Notes: a model not told the origin generated them from the letters alone. A DNA stretch of 64,000 bases from Pseudorhodobacter ferrugineus DSM 5888 (GCF_000420745.1 NZ_ATVN01000004.1:124001-188000), one strand, 5' to 3'; positions 19,257 through 29,697 are shown, counted from the first letter of the stretch. Translations and numbers: made by a program.

Positions 19257-20066
19257 TTAAAGACCCAATACATCCATCATATCATATTCCCCCGGCTTTT
19301 GACCAATGCCCCACAGGGCCGCGCGCAGGGCGCCACGGGCAAAAATGGTGCGGTCGGTGGCAAGGTGGCGCAGCACGATGCGTTCGCCATCGGCGGCAAA
19401 GATCACGTCATGTTCGCCCACAATATCCCCGCCGCGAATGGCGGCAAAGCCGATGTCACCCCGCGTCCGCGCGCCTGTGATGCCGTCACGGCCACTGTCG
19501 CGCACATCGTCCAGTGACACGCCACGGCCCAACGCTGCCGCCTCACCCAGCATTAGGGCGGTGCCGGAGGGAGCATCGACCTTCATGCGGTGATGGGCCT
19601 CGACGATTTCGATATCCCAATCGGCATCAAGGGCTTCGGCGACTTTTTGGGTAAGACGGGTCAAAAGGTTCACGCCCAGCGACATGTTACCGGCCCGCAC
19701 GATCACGGCATGGCGGGCGGCGGGGGCCAGTTTGGCGATATGCGCGGGTTCCATCCCCGTGGTGCCGATGACATGGACCAGACGGGCTTGGGCGGCGAGG
19801 GCGGCAAATTCGACTGTGGCGGCAGGGGCGGTGAAGTCAATCACCGCCTGCGCAACAGCAAAGGCCGCAAGCGGGTCATCTGTTACGGTTACGCCCAAGG
19901 CAACACCGCCCATGCATTCCCCGATATCGCGGCCTACCCAAGCATGGCCCGCGCGTTCCACACAGCCCACCAGCCGCGCCTTATCTGACGCGGTGATCGT
20001 GCGCACCAGCATTTGCCCCATGCGGCCCGATGCGCCCGTAACAACGATTCCCGGTAGGTCTGTCAT
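19257..20066 (-). CDS. dapB: 4-hydroxy-tetrahydrodipicolinate reductase
   Basis: Diaminopimelate/lysine pathway NAD(P)H-dependent reductase, 269 residues. The N-terminal dinucleotide site [14 protein letters not shown], the VIGTTGM segment, and the catalytic [19 protein letters not shown] block near 158-176 are diagnostic. Single gene on the minus strand, divergent from the hydroxylase gene. Confidence 0.96.
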   Translation of the reverse strand: MTDLPGIVVTGASGRMGQMLVRTITASDKARLVGCVERAGHAWVGRDIGECMGGVALGVTVTDDPLAAFAVAQAVIDFTAPAATVEFAALAAQARLVHVIGTTGMEPAHIAKLAPAARHAVIVRAGNMSLGVNLLTRLTQKVAEALDADWDIEIVEAHHRMKVDAPSGTALMLGEAAALGRGVSLDDVRDSGRDGITGARTRGDIGFAAIRGGDIVGEHDVIFAADGERIVLRHLATDRTIFARGALRAALWGIGQKPGEYDMMDVLGL

Positions 20067-20146
20067 ATCCTGTGATCCCCAAACTGCTTTGCACCTGTTT
20101 AGCTTGAACGTAGGATAGGTGCAAAGGGGGGCTATGGCGCAACGTC

Positions 20147-20923
20147 ATGAGCGACAGGGCGCAAGGGATCGGGCAAGCTGGTGCAAAACGGGGGGGAGTG
20201 ATGGAACGGCTGCGGATTATGTACCGGCATTGGTCTGTGCGCGGGATGAGCGCGGTTTTGGTTTTGGCCGCCTTGTGGTTGGCTGTGAACGGGCCGCTTT
20301 GGGCATGGAGTTTTGTGGTGTTCGGCATTCCGGCGCAGATGCTGAACGAATATTCGCTGCACCGCTATATTTTTCATTTGAACCCGCCGCGCCAGCAATG
20401 GGCGTTTAACCTGCTCTATCAGGCGCATTACGGGCACCATGATTTTCCCACCAATCAGCGACTGTTTTTTGTGCCGGTCTGGGTGGCCGTTCCGGTGCTG
20501 TGCAGCAGTTTTGCGGTGGTTTGGGGGGTGTTGGCGCTGGTTACGCCCTATGCGTTGCCCTTGGCTGTGGCGATTGTGCCTGTGGGCGGGATTGCGACGT
20601 TTCTGGGCTATGAGTGGTTTCACATGACCGCGCATTTGACCGTTCCCAAAACGCGGGTCGAGCGCCATGTCACCACCTTGCACAACCAGCACCATTTCCG
20701 CGACTTTTCGCGCTGGTTTCATGTAAGCCCGGGCGGAGAGGTGATTGACCGTATCATGGGTACCGCTATTGACGTTGATGCCCTGAAATCGCAGCAGCGG
20801 ATCGAGTTTATTCGCACGCTTGGCATGCGCCCCGATGATGCGCGCTTGGTCACAGCAAGGGCGCATTTTGCGGGCCGTTACGGCCTGAGCGCGGATGAGA
20901 TTACGCGGGCGGCAGCAGTTTAA
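20147..20923 (+). CDS. Fatty acid hydroxylase / sterol desaturase family protein
   Basis: A 258-residue membrane protein with several hydrophobic segments and three histidine clusters typical of di-iron membrane hydroxylases: HRYIFH near 68-73, HYGHHD near 90-95 and HNQHHF near 182-187. Substrate unknown; relatives act on lipids, carotenoids or sterols. Start uncertain: ATG 20147 as given, or ATG 20201 (MERLRIMYRH) directly after ggggggag. Confidence 0.82.
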   Translation: MSDRAQGIGQAGAKRGGVMERLRIMYRHWSVRGMSAVLVLAALWLAVNGPLWAWSFVVFGIPAQMLNEYSLHRYIFHLNPPRQQWAFNLLYQAHYGHHDFPTNQRLFFVPVWVAVPVLCSSFAVVWGVLALVTPYALPLAVAIVPVGGIATFLGYEWFHMTAHLTVPKTRVERHVTTLHNQHHFRDFSRWFHVSPGGEVIDRIMGTAIDVDALKSQQRIEFIRTLGMRPDDARLVTARAHFAGRYGLSADEITRAAAV

Positions 20924-21014
20924 CGGGGGTTTAGCGGCGTTTTCGGCGGAATGGCGCGCGAATGTGACTGCGCGGACCGTTGCGGGTGCCGCGATTCCGC
21001 CCTATGTGAGGGGC

Positions 21015-21434
21015 ATGGCACATAAAAACCTTACCTCGGCCAAGGGGCCTTCGCAGCGCCAACTTCGTGTTGGTGAATTGATCCGCCGGATTTTATCCGA
21101 GGTGCTGTCGCGTGGCGATGTGCATGATCCGGAGCTGAACAAGTTCTATATCACCGTGGGCGAGGTGCAGATGTCTGCCGATTTGCGTGTGGCGACGGTG
21201 CATGTGATGCCTTTGGGCGGCAAGGATGTGGAGCAGGCGATTACCCTGCTGGCCCGCCATCAGGGCGAATTGCGCCACCATGTCAGCAAAGGCATGATTA
21301 TCAAGCATGTGCCCGAACTGCGGTTTCGCCGCGATATAACCTTTGACCAGCTGGATGAAACCCGCCGTTTGCTGGATGACGAACGGGTGCGCCGCGATGT
21401 CGAGGCCGCACCGCGTGACGGTGATGACGCTTAG
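21015..21434 (+). CDS. rbfA: 30S ribosome-binding factor A
   Basis: A 139-residue KH-like protein needed for late 30S assembly and 16S 5' end processing. Signatures: RQLRVGELIRRILSEVL, FYITVGEVQMSADLRVATV and VPELRFRRDITFDQLDE. The start MAHKNL at 21015 has gaggggc just upstream; the longer in-frame extension does not look protein-like. It overlaps the next gene by 11 nt and leads into truB, a conserved translation cluster. Confidence 0.95.
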   Translation: MAHKNLTSAKGPSQRQLRVGELIRRILSEVLSRGDVHDPELNKFYITVGEVQMSADLRVATVHVMPLGGKDVEQAITLLARHQGELRHHVSKGMIIKHVPELRFRRDITFDQLDETRRLLDDERVRRDVEAAPRDGDDA

Positions 21435-22152
21435 GGCGTTTATCCTGCTTTGCGCGTTGGTGATGCCTGCGGCGGCATCGGCGGCCTGCCGCGATATGGA
21501 CTTTGAAAACCAACCCTATACCGTCTGCGAAGTTACGGCAGATCAGGACCTGAGGCTGTTTCATACTGGCGCCGATGGTGCCGTTTTGGGCAGCTTTGGC
21601 CGCGTTGACGAAGCGCTGGGCGCGACGGGCGAAAAGCTGCTGTTTGCCATGAATGCCGGCATGTACCACGCCGACCGTGCGCCTGTGGGCTTGCTGGTGA
21701 CAGACGGAGTGGAACGCGCGCGGATTATCACCAGTGACGGACCCGGCAATTTCGGCCTGCTGCCGAACGGGGTGTTTTGCATTGGTGCGCAGTTTTCGGT
21801 GGTGGAATCGCGGGCCTTTGCCGCCAAACCCCCTGCCTGCCGCTTTGCCACGCAATCGGGGCCGATGCTGGCGATTGATGGCGCCTTGCATCCGCGATTC
21901 TTGCGGGATGGTGATAGCCGCTATATCCGCAACGGGGTTGGCGTGTCGCGCGATGGCAAGACCGCCTTTTTCGTAATCTCGGGCCGCGCGGTGAATTTTT
22001 ATGACTTTGGGCGGCTGTTTCGCGATGTGCTGAAAACCCCCAATGCGCTGTATTTTGATGGCAAGATCAGCCGTCTTTATGCGCCAGAAATCCGCCGGAA
22101 CGATTTCGGCTTTCAGATGGGGCCAATCGTGGGGCTGGTCGGCGCAAAATAG
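21424..22152 (+). CDS. Phosphodiester glycosidase (NAGPA) domain protein, secreted
   Basis: 242 residues with a signal peptide MTLRAFILLCALVMPAAASA. The core has the NAGPA-type (PF09992) layout: FAMNAGMYHADRAPVGLLV, the GNFGLLPNGVFC block, and FVISGRAVNFYDFGRLFRDVL near the end. Relatives remove GlcNAc from phosphodiesters; the bacterial substrate is unknown. It is inserted between rbfA and truB with an 11-nt overlap to rbfA, so it is co-transcribed with translation genes. GTG at 21421 is an alternative start. Confidence 0.82.
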   Translation: MTLRAFILLCALVMPAAASAACRDMDFENQPYTVCEVTADQDLRLFHTGADGAVLGSFGRVDEALGATGEKLLFAMNAGMYHADRAPVGLLVTDGVERARIITSDGPGNFGLLPNGVFCIGAQFSVVESRAFAAKPPACRFATQSGPMLAIDGALHPRFLRDGDSRYIRNGVGVSRDGKTAFFVISGRAVNFYDFGRLFRDVLKTPNALYFDGKISRLYAPEIRRNDFGFQMGPIVGLVGAK

Positions 22153-22215
22153 CAGCGGCTTGACGCGCCACGGCCTGCGGGCTAGCCACGCATTTTTACC
22201 TAAAGGGGCATCATC

Positions 22216-23121
22216 ATGGCACGCAAACGCAAGGGCCGCGCGATTTCGGGTTGGTTGGTGGTAGATAAGCCTGCGGGCATCGGATCGACTACGGTTGTGA
22301 ACAAGGTGAAATGGGCGTTTGACGCGCAAAAGGCGGGCCACGCAGGCACGCTTGACCCCGATGCGACAGGGGTGTTGGCCATTGCGTTGGGCGAGGCGAC
22401 GAAAACCGTGCCTTACATCACAGATGCGCTGAAGTGTTACCGATTTGTTGTGCGGTTGGGGGTTTCTACCCGTACGGATGATGCCGAGGGCGAGGTGATC
22501 GAAACCAACGATACCCGCCCCACGGATGCCGAGATTGCTGCCGGTTTGGCCGCGTTTCGGGGCGACATCATGCAAGTGCCGCCGCAGTTTTCTGCCGTAA
22601 AGGTAGACGGCGAGCGTGCCTATGACATCGCGCGCGATGGTGGTGAGATGGATCTGGTCGCCCGCCCCTTGTGGGTGGAAAGCCTTGAGGTGATCGCCCG
22701 CCCTGATGCCGACCATGTGGAACTGGAAATGGTCTGCGGCAAAGGCGGCTATGTGCGGTCTATCGCGCGGGATTTGGGGGCGGCGCTGGGCTGTCTGGGC
22801 CATGTGCAATGGCTGCGGCGCACCTGGTCGGGGCCGTTTGATGCGGCGCAAGGGGTGTCGCTGGACACCATCGACCAGCTTGCCAAAACGCCCGCGCTGG
22901 ATGCGCTGTTGTTGCCGCTGGAACTCGGGCTTGGTGATTTGCCGGAATTACCCACGACAGCCGAAGGCGCCATGCGGCTGCGGAACGGCAATCCGGGGAT
23001 GGTTCTGGCATCGAACGCCGAATTTGGCGACGAGGCCTGGGCCAGCTATCTGGGCCGTGCGGTGGCCGTTGGTGTGTACAAGGCAGGGGAATTGCACCCG
23101 TCGCGGGTGTTCAACGACTAA
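22216..23121 (+). CDS. truB: tRNA pseudouridine-55 synthase
   Basis: Makes pseudouridine 55 in the T-loop of tRNA. The 301-residue protein has [21 protein letters not shown], the catalytic Asp in [13 protein letters not shown] near 43-55, and [16 protein letters not shown] near 176-191, all typical of TruB. The usual downstream partner rpsO is not next; it lies on the opposite strand at 29265-29534. Confidence 0.96.
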   Translation: MARKRKGRAISGWLVVDKPAGIGSTTVVNKVKWAFDAQKAGHAGTLDPDATGVLAIALGEATKTVPYITDALKCYRFVVRLGVSTRTDDAEGEVIETNDTRPTDAEIAAGLAAFRGDIMQVPPQFSAVKVDGERAYDIARDGGEMDLVARPLWVESLEVIARPDADHVELEMVCGKGGYVRSIARDLGAALGCLGHVQWLRRTWSGPFDAAQGVSLDTIDQLAKTPALDALLLPLELGLGDLPELPTTAEGAMRLRNGNPGMVLASNAEFGDEAWASYLGRAVAVGVYKAGELHPSRVFND

Positions 23122-23267
23122 ACTTCGCGCCCAAATCGTATCTTTGCCTTAACCAAGGTTGCACAAACCAACCCAGTCACGCCGCGATTCGCTGGCGCGA
23201 GGCCCGTTTTTGTGCCATGATCTTTGAATAAACCTTATGTATAACAAGTGGTTAACTGAAATTATGG

Positions 23268-23282
23268 TTAACAAATTGTTAA
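23268..23282. promoter_or_regulatory. CtrA-type box upstream of RTX gene 1
   Basis: TTAACAAATTGTTAA, a perfect TTAA-N7-TTAA and also a symmetric 7-bp inverted repeat around one base. It ends 33 nt before the ATG at 23316 in an AT-rich gap of about 190 nt. It matches the CtrA consensus; binding is inferred. Confidence 0.6.
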
Positions 23283-23315
23283 TACTGGTTTGGTAATCGG
23301 ACAGGGATTGTCACC

Positions 23316-24380
23316 ATGTTGGGACTATTAGGGTTATTCGGGGCGCTTTTCGCGGGTTTTGCCGCCGATGGGGTCATATCTGCAAAGATGAAGGCGCATT
23401 CGGATGATGCCACTGATGGTGAAGATGATTCTGCTACGGATGGGTCTAATGCCGACCATGCACCCACCACAGACCTATTAGAATTTGCAGCCACGACAGA
23501 ATCGTCGCCCGATGGCGACAACGAAGGCACCGAATCAACAGACACGCCAGCGCCCGCACCTGAGAACCAGTTAATAATTGGTGAAGATGACGATGATATT
23601 TTGACGGGTGATGCCGGGGCAGATACGGTTAACGGCGGGAACGGTGGTGACCTGCTGGGTGGGCGTGATGGTGACGACGTGATTGATGGCGGTGAGGGTG
23701 ATGACCACATCGACGGCGGCAAGGGCGCGGACACCGTGTTCGGCGGCGCTGGCAATGATGTCGCACAGGGCAATGACGGCGACGACCTGATAGCAGGCGG
23801 CGACGGCGATGATGCGCTGGCGGGCCATATGGACAATGACAGGTTGCAAGGCGGGGCGGGCGCGGATTCGCTGCTGGGCGGGTCAGGTGACGATACGCTG
23901 GATGGCGGCGACGGCGATGACTGGCTGGCTGGTGGTTATGGCGATGACGCGCTGTACGGTGGCGCTGGCAGTGATACACTGGATGGCAACGCAGGAAATG
24001 ACACGCTGTGGGGGTTCGACCCCAACGACCCAGCCGACAGTGAAGGCGTCGATTTTCTGAACGGTGGCACGGGCGACGATACCCTGATCATCGGCGCGGG
24101 CGACTATGCCCACGGCGGCGAAGGTGCGGATGATTTCACTATCGGCGACTGGCTTGGTGGCGGCAACCTTGCCCATATTTCCGACTATGACCCTGATGAA
24201 GATGACATCGTGGTGTTGTACGATGCCACAGCGCATCCTGACCCCTATGTCGAACTGATCATCGAAGACGGGTCGGATGATGCGACCGTTTTGCTGGATG
24301 GCATCCCGCTGGCCGTTATTGCAAATGGCGCGGGGCTGACTGTGAATGCGCTAACACTGATGCCGTCAAACAGTTTTTAA
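23316..24380 (+). CDS. RTX calcium-binding protein 1
   Basis: 354 residues. A short hydrophobic N-terminus ([19 protein letters not shown]), an acidic low-complexity linker to about residue 85, then about a dozen nonapeptide RTX repeats of the GGxGxDxLx type (about 92-250), which fold into a calcium beta-roll. The C-terminal 90 residues lack repeats. Such proteins usually leave the cell through a type I secretion system, but none is encoded nearby and the N-terminal segment is unusual for that. The stop overlaps the convergent hydrolase gene by 3-4 nt. Confidence 0.85.
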   Translation: MLGLLGLFGALFAGFAADGVISAKMKAHSDDATDGEDDSATDGSNADHAPTTDLLEFAATTESSPDGDNEGTESTDTPAPAPENQLIIGEDDDDILTGDAGADTVNGGNGGDLLGGRDGDDVIDGGEGDDHIDGGKGADTVFGGAGNDVAQGNDGDDLIAGGDGDDALAGHMDNDRLQGGAGADSLLGGSGDDTLDGGDGDDWLAGGYGDDALYGGAGSDTLDGNAGNDTLWGFDPNDPADSEGVDFLNGGTGDDTLIIGAGDYAHGGEGADDFTIGDWLGGGNLAHISDYDPDEDDIVVLYDATAHPDPYVELIIEDGSDDATVLLDGIPLAVIANGAGLTVNALTLMPSNSF

Positions 24381-25270
24381 GGGGCGCTGAAAAACGGAAC
24401 AAACGCGGCCAACACCGCGTCGGGGTTCTCCTCGATCACAAAATGCCCGCTGTCGCAGGCCCCTGCGGTGACCTGATGGGCCCAATTGCACCACAGCCCC
24501 GCCGGATCACCCGTGCGCGCCGGAAACCCGTGGTGGCCATAGAGGAAATGCAAAGGCGCCGTGATCCGGTGACCAGCAGCCCTGTCCTCTTCATCATGGC
24601 GCCGATCCGTGGTGGCCCCCGCGCGATAATCGGCGCACATGGCATGAATGCGGGCGGGGTCACAGGCCTGCGCGCGATAGCTGTCCAGCGCTGCGGCGGG
24701 AAAATCCGCCAGCGATTTGGATAGGGTCCAGGATGCCAGCGTCCAATCGATATACCCAATAGGGTCGGCATTTATCATCCGTTCGGGCAAGGGCGCAGGC
24801 TGGGCCAGAAAGGTCCAGTGATAGGCCGCCATCGCCATCTCGGCCCCCCATGCCGCCCAATAATCGGCCGTCGGTGCAATCTCGATAATCCCCAACCGCG
24901 TGACGCGCGCAGGATGGTCCAGCGCCAGACGGTACGCCACCCGCGCCCCACGGTCATGGCCCAACACCATCGCAGTTTCCAACCCCAAGGCATCCATCAG
25001 ACCCACAATGTCCAAGGCCATGCGCCGCTTGGAATAGGCCTCATGCCCCGCGTCATCCGCAGGCGCATCGCTTTGCCCATAGCCGCGCAGATCGGGAATA
25101 ATAACCCGAAACTGCTGCGCCAACACGGGTGCAACCTGCGCCCAACACATCCCGTTCTGCGGATAGCCGTGCAAACAAATCAGCGCAGGCCCCCGCCCAG
25201 CCGTTTGTACCGATAGCACCACTTCACCGCAATCAACCCGATCCCGCGTAAACCCTGCAATCTCTGGCAT
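24377..25270 (-). CDS. Alpha/beta hydrolase, haloacetate-dehalogenase-like
   Basis: 297 residues. The oxyanion segment [11 protein letters not shown], the nucleophile elbow [11 protein letters not shown] (Asp nucleophile) and [10 protein letters not shown] resemble fluoroacetate/haloacetate dehalogenases, as does [11 protein letters not shown] near 210. Catalytic His is probably in [12 protein letters not shown] near 277. The Asp nucleophile excludes an ordinary serine esterase; epoxide hydrolase is the alternative. It follows the DUF1643 gene after 3 nt. Confidence 0.85.
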   Translation of the reverse strand: MPEIAGFTRDRVDCGEVVLSVQTAGRGPALICLHGYPQNGMCWAQVAPVLAQQFRVIIPDLRGYGQSDAPADDAGHEAYSKRRMALDIVGLMDALGLETAMVLGHDRGARVAYRLALDHPARVTRLGIIEIAPTADYWAAWGAEMAMAAYHWTFLAQPAPLPERMINADPIGYIDWTLASWTLSKSLADFPAAALDSYRAQACDPARIHAMCADYRAGATTDRRHDEEDRAAGHRITAPLHFLYGHHGFPARTGDPAGLWCNWAHQVTAGACDSGHFVIEENPDAVLAAFVPFFSAP

Positions 25271-25273
25271 ACC

Positions 25274-25780
25274 CTACTCCCAAATCTCTGGCTGGCGATC
25301 GTACCCGATATAAAGTGGATGTTTCGGCTGCCCCGCCTTGGTCAATCCCAGTTGATACAAGGGCCGCCCAGTCCCGCGCAAAACGGCCTCTACCGCCGCC
25401 CCACGGTCCAAATGGCCCCCATGGCTGCCCCAAGCACATACCACACGGTCCGCCCAACCCGCCGCCGCCAGTATCACCGCATCATTGGCAGGCCCCACAG
25501 GGTCGCCCTGCGCTCGCATCACGCGCGGATCGGTGGCGCGATAGGCAAAGATATTCACCACCCGAAACGCCCCAAACCCCAAGGCCCGCGCGCGCCGCTC
25601 ACACCGCTCCACCGTCGGGTCATTCTGAACCTCGGTCGCAGTGGATGGGTTCAGCATCACAAAGGCCACCTTACCACCCGCCGCATCCCAAACCCGCGTC
25701 AAAGCATAGCGATACGCCTCACAGCCCGAATACTCGGCCACACTTTCCGCATCGCCCTTGGTGAATCGCTTGGTGATCAT
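25274..25780 (-). CDS. DUF1643 family protein
   Basis: 168 residues from MITKRFTKGD. The VAFVMLNPSTATEVQNDPTVERC block and the RVVNIFAYRATDP and VCAWGSHG segments are those of the DUF1643 family, whose function is not established. Start ATG 25780 follows gggggtgg; an in-frame ATG at 25798, inside the repeated motif at 25794-25814, is a possible alternative. Operon with the alpha/beta hydrolase. Confidence 0.8.
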   Translation of the reverse strand: MITKRFTKGDAESVAEYSGCEAYRYALTRVWDAAGGKVAFVMLNPSTATEVQNDPTVERCERRARALGFGAFRVVNIFAYRATDPRVMRAQGDPVGPANDAVILAAAGWADRVVCAWGSHGGHLDRGAAVEAVLRGTGRPLYQLGLTKAGQPKHPLYIGYDRQPEIWE

Positions 25781-25793
25781 CGCCACCCCCCAT

Positions 25794-25814
25794 TTCATCT
25801 TTGCAAAAATACTC
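25794..25814 (-). repeat. Dispersed ~20-nt motif, copy A1
   Basis: On the minus strand AGTATTTTTGCAAAGATGAA, immediately upstream of the DUF1643 gene. The same sequence is at 49152-49172 and near-copies at 32092-32112 and 32134-32154; related B copies are at 37011-37033 and 45173-45196. Confidence 0.75.
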
Positions 25815-25929
25815 ACGCTTCTTTGCCACAGCCGCCCGCCCCAAAACAACCGACCAACCGCCAGCCCCGCATCCCAACGGCCCGAAGGGCAAAAAGGCTC
25901 ATGCCGCAGGCATTCCGCATAATACGCAA

Positions 25930-25957
25930 AAGGCCCCGGCGTTTCCACCGGGGCCTT
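25930..25957 (-). terminator. Terminator of pnp
   Basis: A perfect 10-bp stem AAGGCCCCGG (25930-25939) / CCGGGGCCTT (25948-25957) with an 8-nt loop. On the minus strand it is followed by TTTTGCG. It lies 20 nt past the pnp stop. Confidence 0.82.
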
Positions 25958-25977
25958 GTCGTTCAATCCGTCAAGGA

Positions 25978-28110
25978 TCAGCCTTCAGCAGGTGTCTCGG
26001 CAACTTCTTCGCCCGTCACCTGGTCAACCATCTTCATGCCCAACCGCACCTTGCCGCGATCGTCAAAGCCCAGCAGTTTTACCTTAACTTCCTGGCCTTC
26101 TTTCAGCGCCTCATTCGGGTGCTGCAAGCGCTTGTTGGCGATCTGGGACACATGAACCAAACCGTCACGCTTGCCAAAGAAGTTTACGAACGCACCGAAA
26201 TCGACCAGTTTCACAACCTTACCGGTGTAAACCTTGCCTTCTTCCGGCTCGGCCACGATCGACCAGATCATGTCATAGGCTTTCTTGATTGCTTCAGCGT
26301 TGTTGGACGCAATCTTGATCACGCCATCATCGTTGATATCAACCTTGGCACCCGACACTTCCACGATTTCGCGGATAACCTTGCCGCCCGAACCGATCAC
26401 TTCACGGATCTTATCGGTTGGGACTGTCATCGTCTCAATCTTGGGGGCATAAGCCGAAAACGCCTGTGCAGACGTCAACGCCTTGGCCATTTCGCCCAAG
26501 ATGTGCATCCGGCCGTCTTTGGCCTGAGCCAGCGCTTTTTCCATGATCGCGGGTGTGATGCCTGCGATTTTGATGTCCATCTGCAGGCTGGTGATACCGT
26601 TTTCAGTACCCGCTACCTTAAAGTCCATGTCGCCAAGGTGATCTTCGTCACCAAGGATGTCAGACAGGATCGCATACTTGCCATCATCGTTCAGGATCAA
26701 ACCCATCGCCACACCAGCAACAGCCGATTTCAACGGAACACCAGCATCCATCATCGACAGGCTGCCGCCGCAAACCGACGCCATCGAGGACGAGCCGTTC
26801 GACTCGGTAATCTCGGACACCAAGCGGATAGTGTAAGGGAAGTCGGTTGCCGCAGGCAAAACCGCCTGAAGCGCGCGCCATGCCAGCTTGCCGTGACCGA
26901 TTTCACGACGACCGGGAGGGCCAAAACGACCCACTTCGCCAACCGAATAGGGAGGGAAGTTGTAGTGCAAAAGGAAGTTCGATTTCGACGTGCCGGTCAG
27001 CGCGTCGATGAACTGCTCATCCTCGCCCGTGCCCAGCGTGGTCACAACCAAACCTTGGGTTTCACCACGGGTGAACAAGGCCGAACCGTGGGTCCGTGGC
27101 AGGATGCCGGTTTCCGAAACGATCGGGCGGATGGTCGTGGTGTCACGGCCATCAATCCGTGCAGCGCCACCGATGATATCGCCGCGCAACACGCTTGCTT
27201 CCAACTTTTTGATCGCCGAGCCAAGGTTGTCATTGGCTTTGTCTTCGTCCGACAGGGTTGCTTTGATCGCGTCAACGGCGGCCGAGATTGCCGTCGTGCG
27301 CTCTTGCTTGTCGCGGATTGCAAACGCGGCACGCATTTGGGTTTCGCCTGCCTTTTTCACCGTTTCAAACAGCGTCGAATAGTCTGGCGGGGTGAACTCA
27401 AACGGTTCTTTGGCGCAATCATCGGCAAAATCACAGATCAGGTCGATCACTGGCTGAATGCTGTCATGCGCGAATTTCACCGCGCCCAGCATTTCGGCTT
27501 CGGACAGCTCGTATGCTTCCGATTCTACCATCATCACGGCGTCTTTGGTGCCGGCTACAACAAGGTCCAAACGCTGTTCAGGATTGTCGCGCAGCTTCAT
27601 CATGTCGTCGCAAGATGGGTTCAGAACGTATTCACCGTTCACAAAACCAACGCGGGCGCCAGCGATTGGGCCCATGAATGGTGCGCCCGAAATGGTCAGC
27701 GCAGCCGATGCGGCGATCATCGCCAGAACATCAGGCTCATTTTCCAAGTCGTGCGACAGAACGGTACAAATGACCAGAACTTCGTTTTTGAAACCATCCA
27801 CGAACAGCGGGCGGATCGGACGGTCGATCAGGCGCGATGTCAGGGTTTCTTTTTCCGATGGCCGCGCTTCGCGCTTGAAAAAGCCACCCGGAACTTTACC
27901 AGCAGCGTAATACCGCTCTTGGTAGTGAACTGTCAGAGGGAAGAAGTCCTGGCCCGGCTTTTGCGCTTTGGCAAAGGTCACGTTGGCCATGACAGAGGTT
28001 TCGCCCAGAGTGGCGATGACAGACCCATCGGCCTGACGGGCAACCTTGCCCGTTTCCAAAGTAAGCGTTTCACCGCCCCATTCGATCGATTTTTTCGTTA
28101 CGTTAAACAT
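25978..28110 (-). CDS. pnp: Polyribonucleotide nucleotidyltransferase (PNPase)
   Basis: Phosphorolytic 3'-5' exoribonuclease of the RNA degradosome, 710 residues. Two RNase PH domains (first about 1-220 with [20 protein letters not shown]; second about 310-540 with [14 protein letters not shown]), then a KH domain ([19 protein letters not shown], about 563-581) and an S1 domain ([21 protein letters not shown], about 625-645). Ribosome site agga just before the ATG at 28110. In most alphaproteobacteria rpsO precedes it directly; here a fasciclin gene intervenes. Confidence 0.97.
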   Translation of the reverse strand: MFNVTKKSIEWGGETLTLETGKVARQADGSVIATLGETSVMANVTFAKAQKPGQDFFPLTVHYQERYYAAGKVPGGFFKREARPSEKETLTSRLIDRPIRPLFVDGFKNEVLVICTVLSHDLENEPDVLAMIAASAALTISGAPFMGPIAGARVGFVNGEYVLNPSCDDMMKLRDNPEQRLDLVVAGTKDAVMMVESEAYELSEAEMLGAVKFAHDSIQPVIDLICDFADDCAKEPFEFTPPDYSTLFETVKKAGETQMRAAFAIRDKQERTTAISAAVDAIKATLSDEDKANDNLGSAIKKLEASVLRGDIIGGAARIDGRDTTTIRPIVSETGILPRTHGSALFTRGETQGLVVTTLGTGEDEQFIDALTGTSKSNFLLHYNFPPYSVGEVGRFGPPGRREIGHGKLAWRALQAVLPAATDFPYTIRLVSEITESNGSSSMASVCGGSLSMMDAGVPLKSAVAGVAMGLILNDDGKYAILSDILGDEDHLGDMDFKVAGTENGITSLQMDIKIAGITPAIMEKALAQAKDGRMHILGEMAKALTSAQAFSAYAPKIETMTVPTDKIREVIGSGGKVIREIVEVSGAKVDINDDGVIKIASNNAEAIKKAYDMIWSIVAEPEEGKVYTGKVVKLVDFGAFVNFFGKRDGLVHVSQIANKRLQHPNEALKEGQEVKVKLLGFDDRGKVRLGMKMVDQVTGEEVAETPAEG

Positions 28111-28425
28111 TCATCGTTTCCTATATGGGGGCATCCCGGCGTTCCGGGCCCCCCGTTGCATAGCGGCCCCATTGCCGCCGCCCCCTATCCTTTGCATGTG
28201 GCCGGGGGCAGGCCTCACGTCACAGATGTGCGCCGCATACAGGAAAATAAGGGGTTTGGGAAGGGGCGGGGGGTGTCTGCCTTTCGGCGCTGAACGATTG
28301 CGCGCGATTTCTGGGCATAAGTCTATCCAAAGACAGATCAAACACGGGCCGTGCCTGACTTCGTCCACACTCACAAAATAGAAAGGCCCCGAAAGGTTCG
28401 GGGCCCATTCGATTTTGCAGTTGGA
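28111..28425 (-). other. Leader region of pnp, no gene seen
   Basis: 315 nt between the pnp start and the fasciclin stop. It holds the fasciclin terminator (28385-28405) and a GC-rich stretch with a CCCGGAACGCCGGG stem in the pnp leader (minus strand), close to the start codon. PNPase autoregulates through leader structure in other bacteria; whether this one does is not shown. No credible coding frame. Confidence 0.4.
28385..28405 (-). terminator. Terminator of the fasciclin gene
   Basis: A perfect 9-bp stem GGCCCCGAA (28385-28393) / TTCGGGGCC (28397-28405) with a 3-nt loop, followed on the minus strand by TTTCTATTTT. Confidence 0.85.
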
Positions 28426-28941
28426 TCAGTGACAGGCAGGGCGGGTGCCGGGCAGCAAGACCTTGTCGATTACGTGAATAACACCGTTGTCTGCCTGAAT
28501 GTTGGCAATGATCACATTGGCGCTGGTTCCGGTGCCATCAGCGATGGAAACGCCCGAGGCCCCTTTGGTGATGCACACGCGCTGCGATACTAGCAGCGGC
28601 TTGAAATAGTTCGAGCCGTTTGGGATCATTTCGGCGGTCAGCTTGCGATCATCGACATGATAAAGCAGGGTATCTGTCAATTGGCCTTTGTTTTCCGGCC
28701 TCAGCAGCGTTTCCACTGTGCCTGCGGGCAAGGCAGCAAAGGCGTCATTCACTGGCGCGAAAACCGTGAAAGGGCCGGGACCTTGAAGAGTTTCGGCCAA
28801 GCCTGCAGCGCTGACTGCGGCCACTAGGGTTGAAAAACGCTCATCGCCCGAAGCGATTTCGACGATATTGGCTGCATTGGCAGCGGTGCCAAGTGTCAGG
28901 GCGGTCACGGCAACGGCGGCAAATCTACGAAGTGATGTCAT
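28426..28941 (-). CDS. Fasciclin (FAS1) domain secreted protein
   Basis: 171 residues: signal peptide MTSLRRFAAVAVTALTLGTAANA and one FAS1 domain with its H1 box (FTVFAPVNDAFAALP) and H2 box (VIHVIDKVLLP). FAS1 proteins are exported and associated with adhesion. Two cysteines (VCITKG and the terminal RPACH). It has its own terminator and lies between rpsO and pnp, genes that are normally adjacent. Confidence 0.93.
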   Translation of the reverse strand: MTSLRRFAAVAVTALTLGTAANAANIVEIASGDERFSTLVAAVSAAGLAETLQGPGPFTVFAPVNDAFAALPAGTVETLLRPENKGQLTDTLLYHVDDRKLTAEMIPNGSNYFKPLLVSQRVCITKGASGVSIADGTGTSANVIIANIQADNGVIHVIDKVLLPGTRPACH

Positions 28942-29264
28942 GGCGATGTCTTCCCTTGTTGTATTTCCATGCCAATCTGCATGTAAAAAGGGATACGTGG
29001 CTAGTTCCGGCTTTGGATCTGCACATAACGGTTGTGTGAGAGCTTGTTATCGAAAACCTGTCAAAAACGCCAAAAAAGTCAGTTTTTGCAATATTTAGAA
29101 TAACAAATGTTTCATAATTTCCCCTCGACATAGAGGCAACCATGCCCAAGCGCGTCACTTCAAAGATATTGGAGGCAAACTAAATCGATCCTTCTAACCC
29201 ACCAAAAAACCAAAACGCCCGCAGCTTTCGCTACGGGCGTCTGGTATTCTAAACGCAGCTAGAC
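28942..29264. other. AT-rich intergenic region upstream of the fasciclin gene
   Basis: About 320 nt with no coding frame of note. It contains the fasciclin promoter region (minus strand) and, at its right end, the rpsO terminator at 29215-29240. AT-rich runs (for example around 29060-29110) contrast with the surrounding high-GC DNA. I see no recognised operator. Confidence 0.5.
29215..29240 (-). terminator. Terminator of rpsO
   Basis: An 11-bp stem ACGCCCGCAGC (29215-29225) / GCTACGGGCGT (29230-29240) with one mismatch and a TTTC loop, followed on the minus strand by TTTTGGTTTTTTGG. Confidence 0.85.
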
Positions 29265-29534
29265 TTAGCGGCGGATGCCCAAGCGGGTGATCAGCGACTG
29301 GTAACGCTCTTCGCTTTTGGATTTGGTGTAATCCAACAGCTTGCGGCGCAGGGCCACCATCATCAACAAACCACGACGGGAGTGGTTGTCTTTTTTGTGG
29401 CCTTTGAAGTGCTCGGTCAACGTCGCGATGCGCGAGGTCAGGATAGCAACCTGAACTTCGGGCGAACCGGTGTCACCTTCTTTGGTTGCGTATTCTTTGA
29501 TCAATTGGGCTTTCAGTTCTGGCGTAATCGACAT
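29265..29534 (-). CDS. rpsO: 30S ribosomal protein S15
   Basis: 89 residues starting [10 protein letters not shown], the standard length. [18 protein letters not shown] and [19 protein letters not shown] are the S15 signature regions that contact 16S rRNA. The ATG at 29534 follows ggagaaccc; a frame starting four codons earlier is less likely. It has its own terminator, so pnp is not simply co-transcribed. Confidence 0.97.
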   Translation of the reverse strand: MSITPELKAQLIKEYATKEGDTGSPEVQVAILTSRIATLTEHFKGHKKDNHSRRGLLMMVALRRKLLDYTKSKSEERYQSLITRLGIRR

Positions 29535-29663
29535 CGGGTTCTCCATAGTTGAATGTGACGGCGCGTGCCGGGATGTCGTCCAGCAAGGCCCTTAAGGTTT
29601 CCGCTGCACGCAACGGATGGGCGCGTATAGGCGGATTCGGTGGCAAAGGAAAGCAAAGTTTGC

Positions 29664-29690
29664 GCGGCCCCTTGGCGGGCAAGGGGCCGC
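29664..29690 (-). terminator. Hairpin after the peroxiredoxin gene
   Basis: A perfect 10-bp stem GCGGCCCCTT (29664-29673) / AAGGGGCCGC (29681-29690), loop of 7. The T tract beyond it is weak (GCAAACTTTGC), so it may act as an mRNA 3' end stabiliser. Confidence 0.65.
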
Positions 29691-29697
29691 ACTATGC

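Noticed and set aside
23150-23282. A possible fourth composite element between truB and RTX gene 1 (CCCGTTTTTG then a CtrA box)
   Set aside because: The CGCGCGCG palindrome is missing and the spacing differs.
25801-28293. An 830-codon plus-strand frame over pnp
   Set aside because: Antisense to pnp, no recognisable domain, rich in His, Arg and Gln as expected of a shadow frame.
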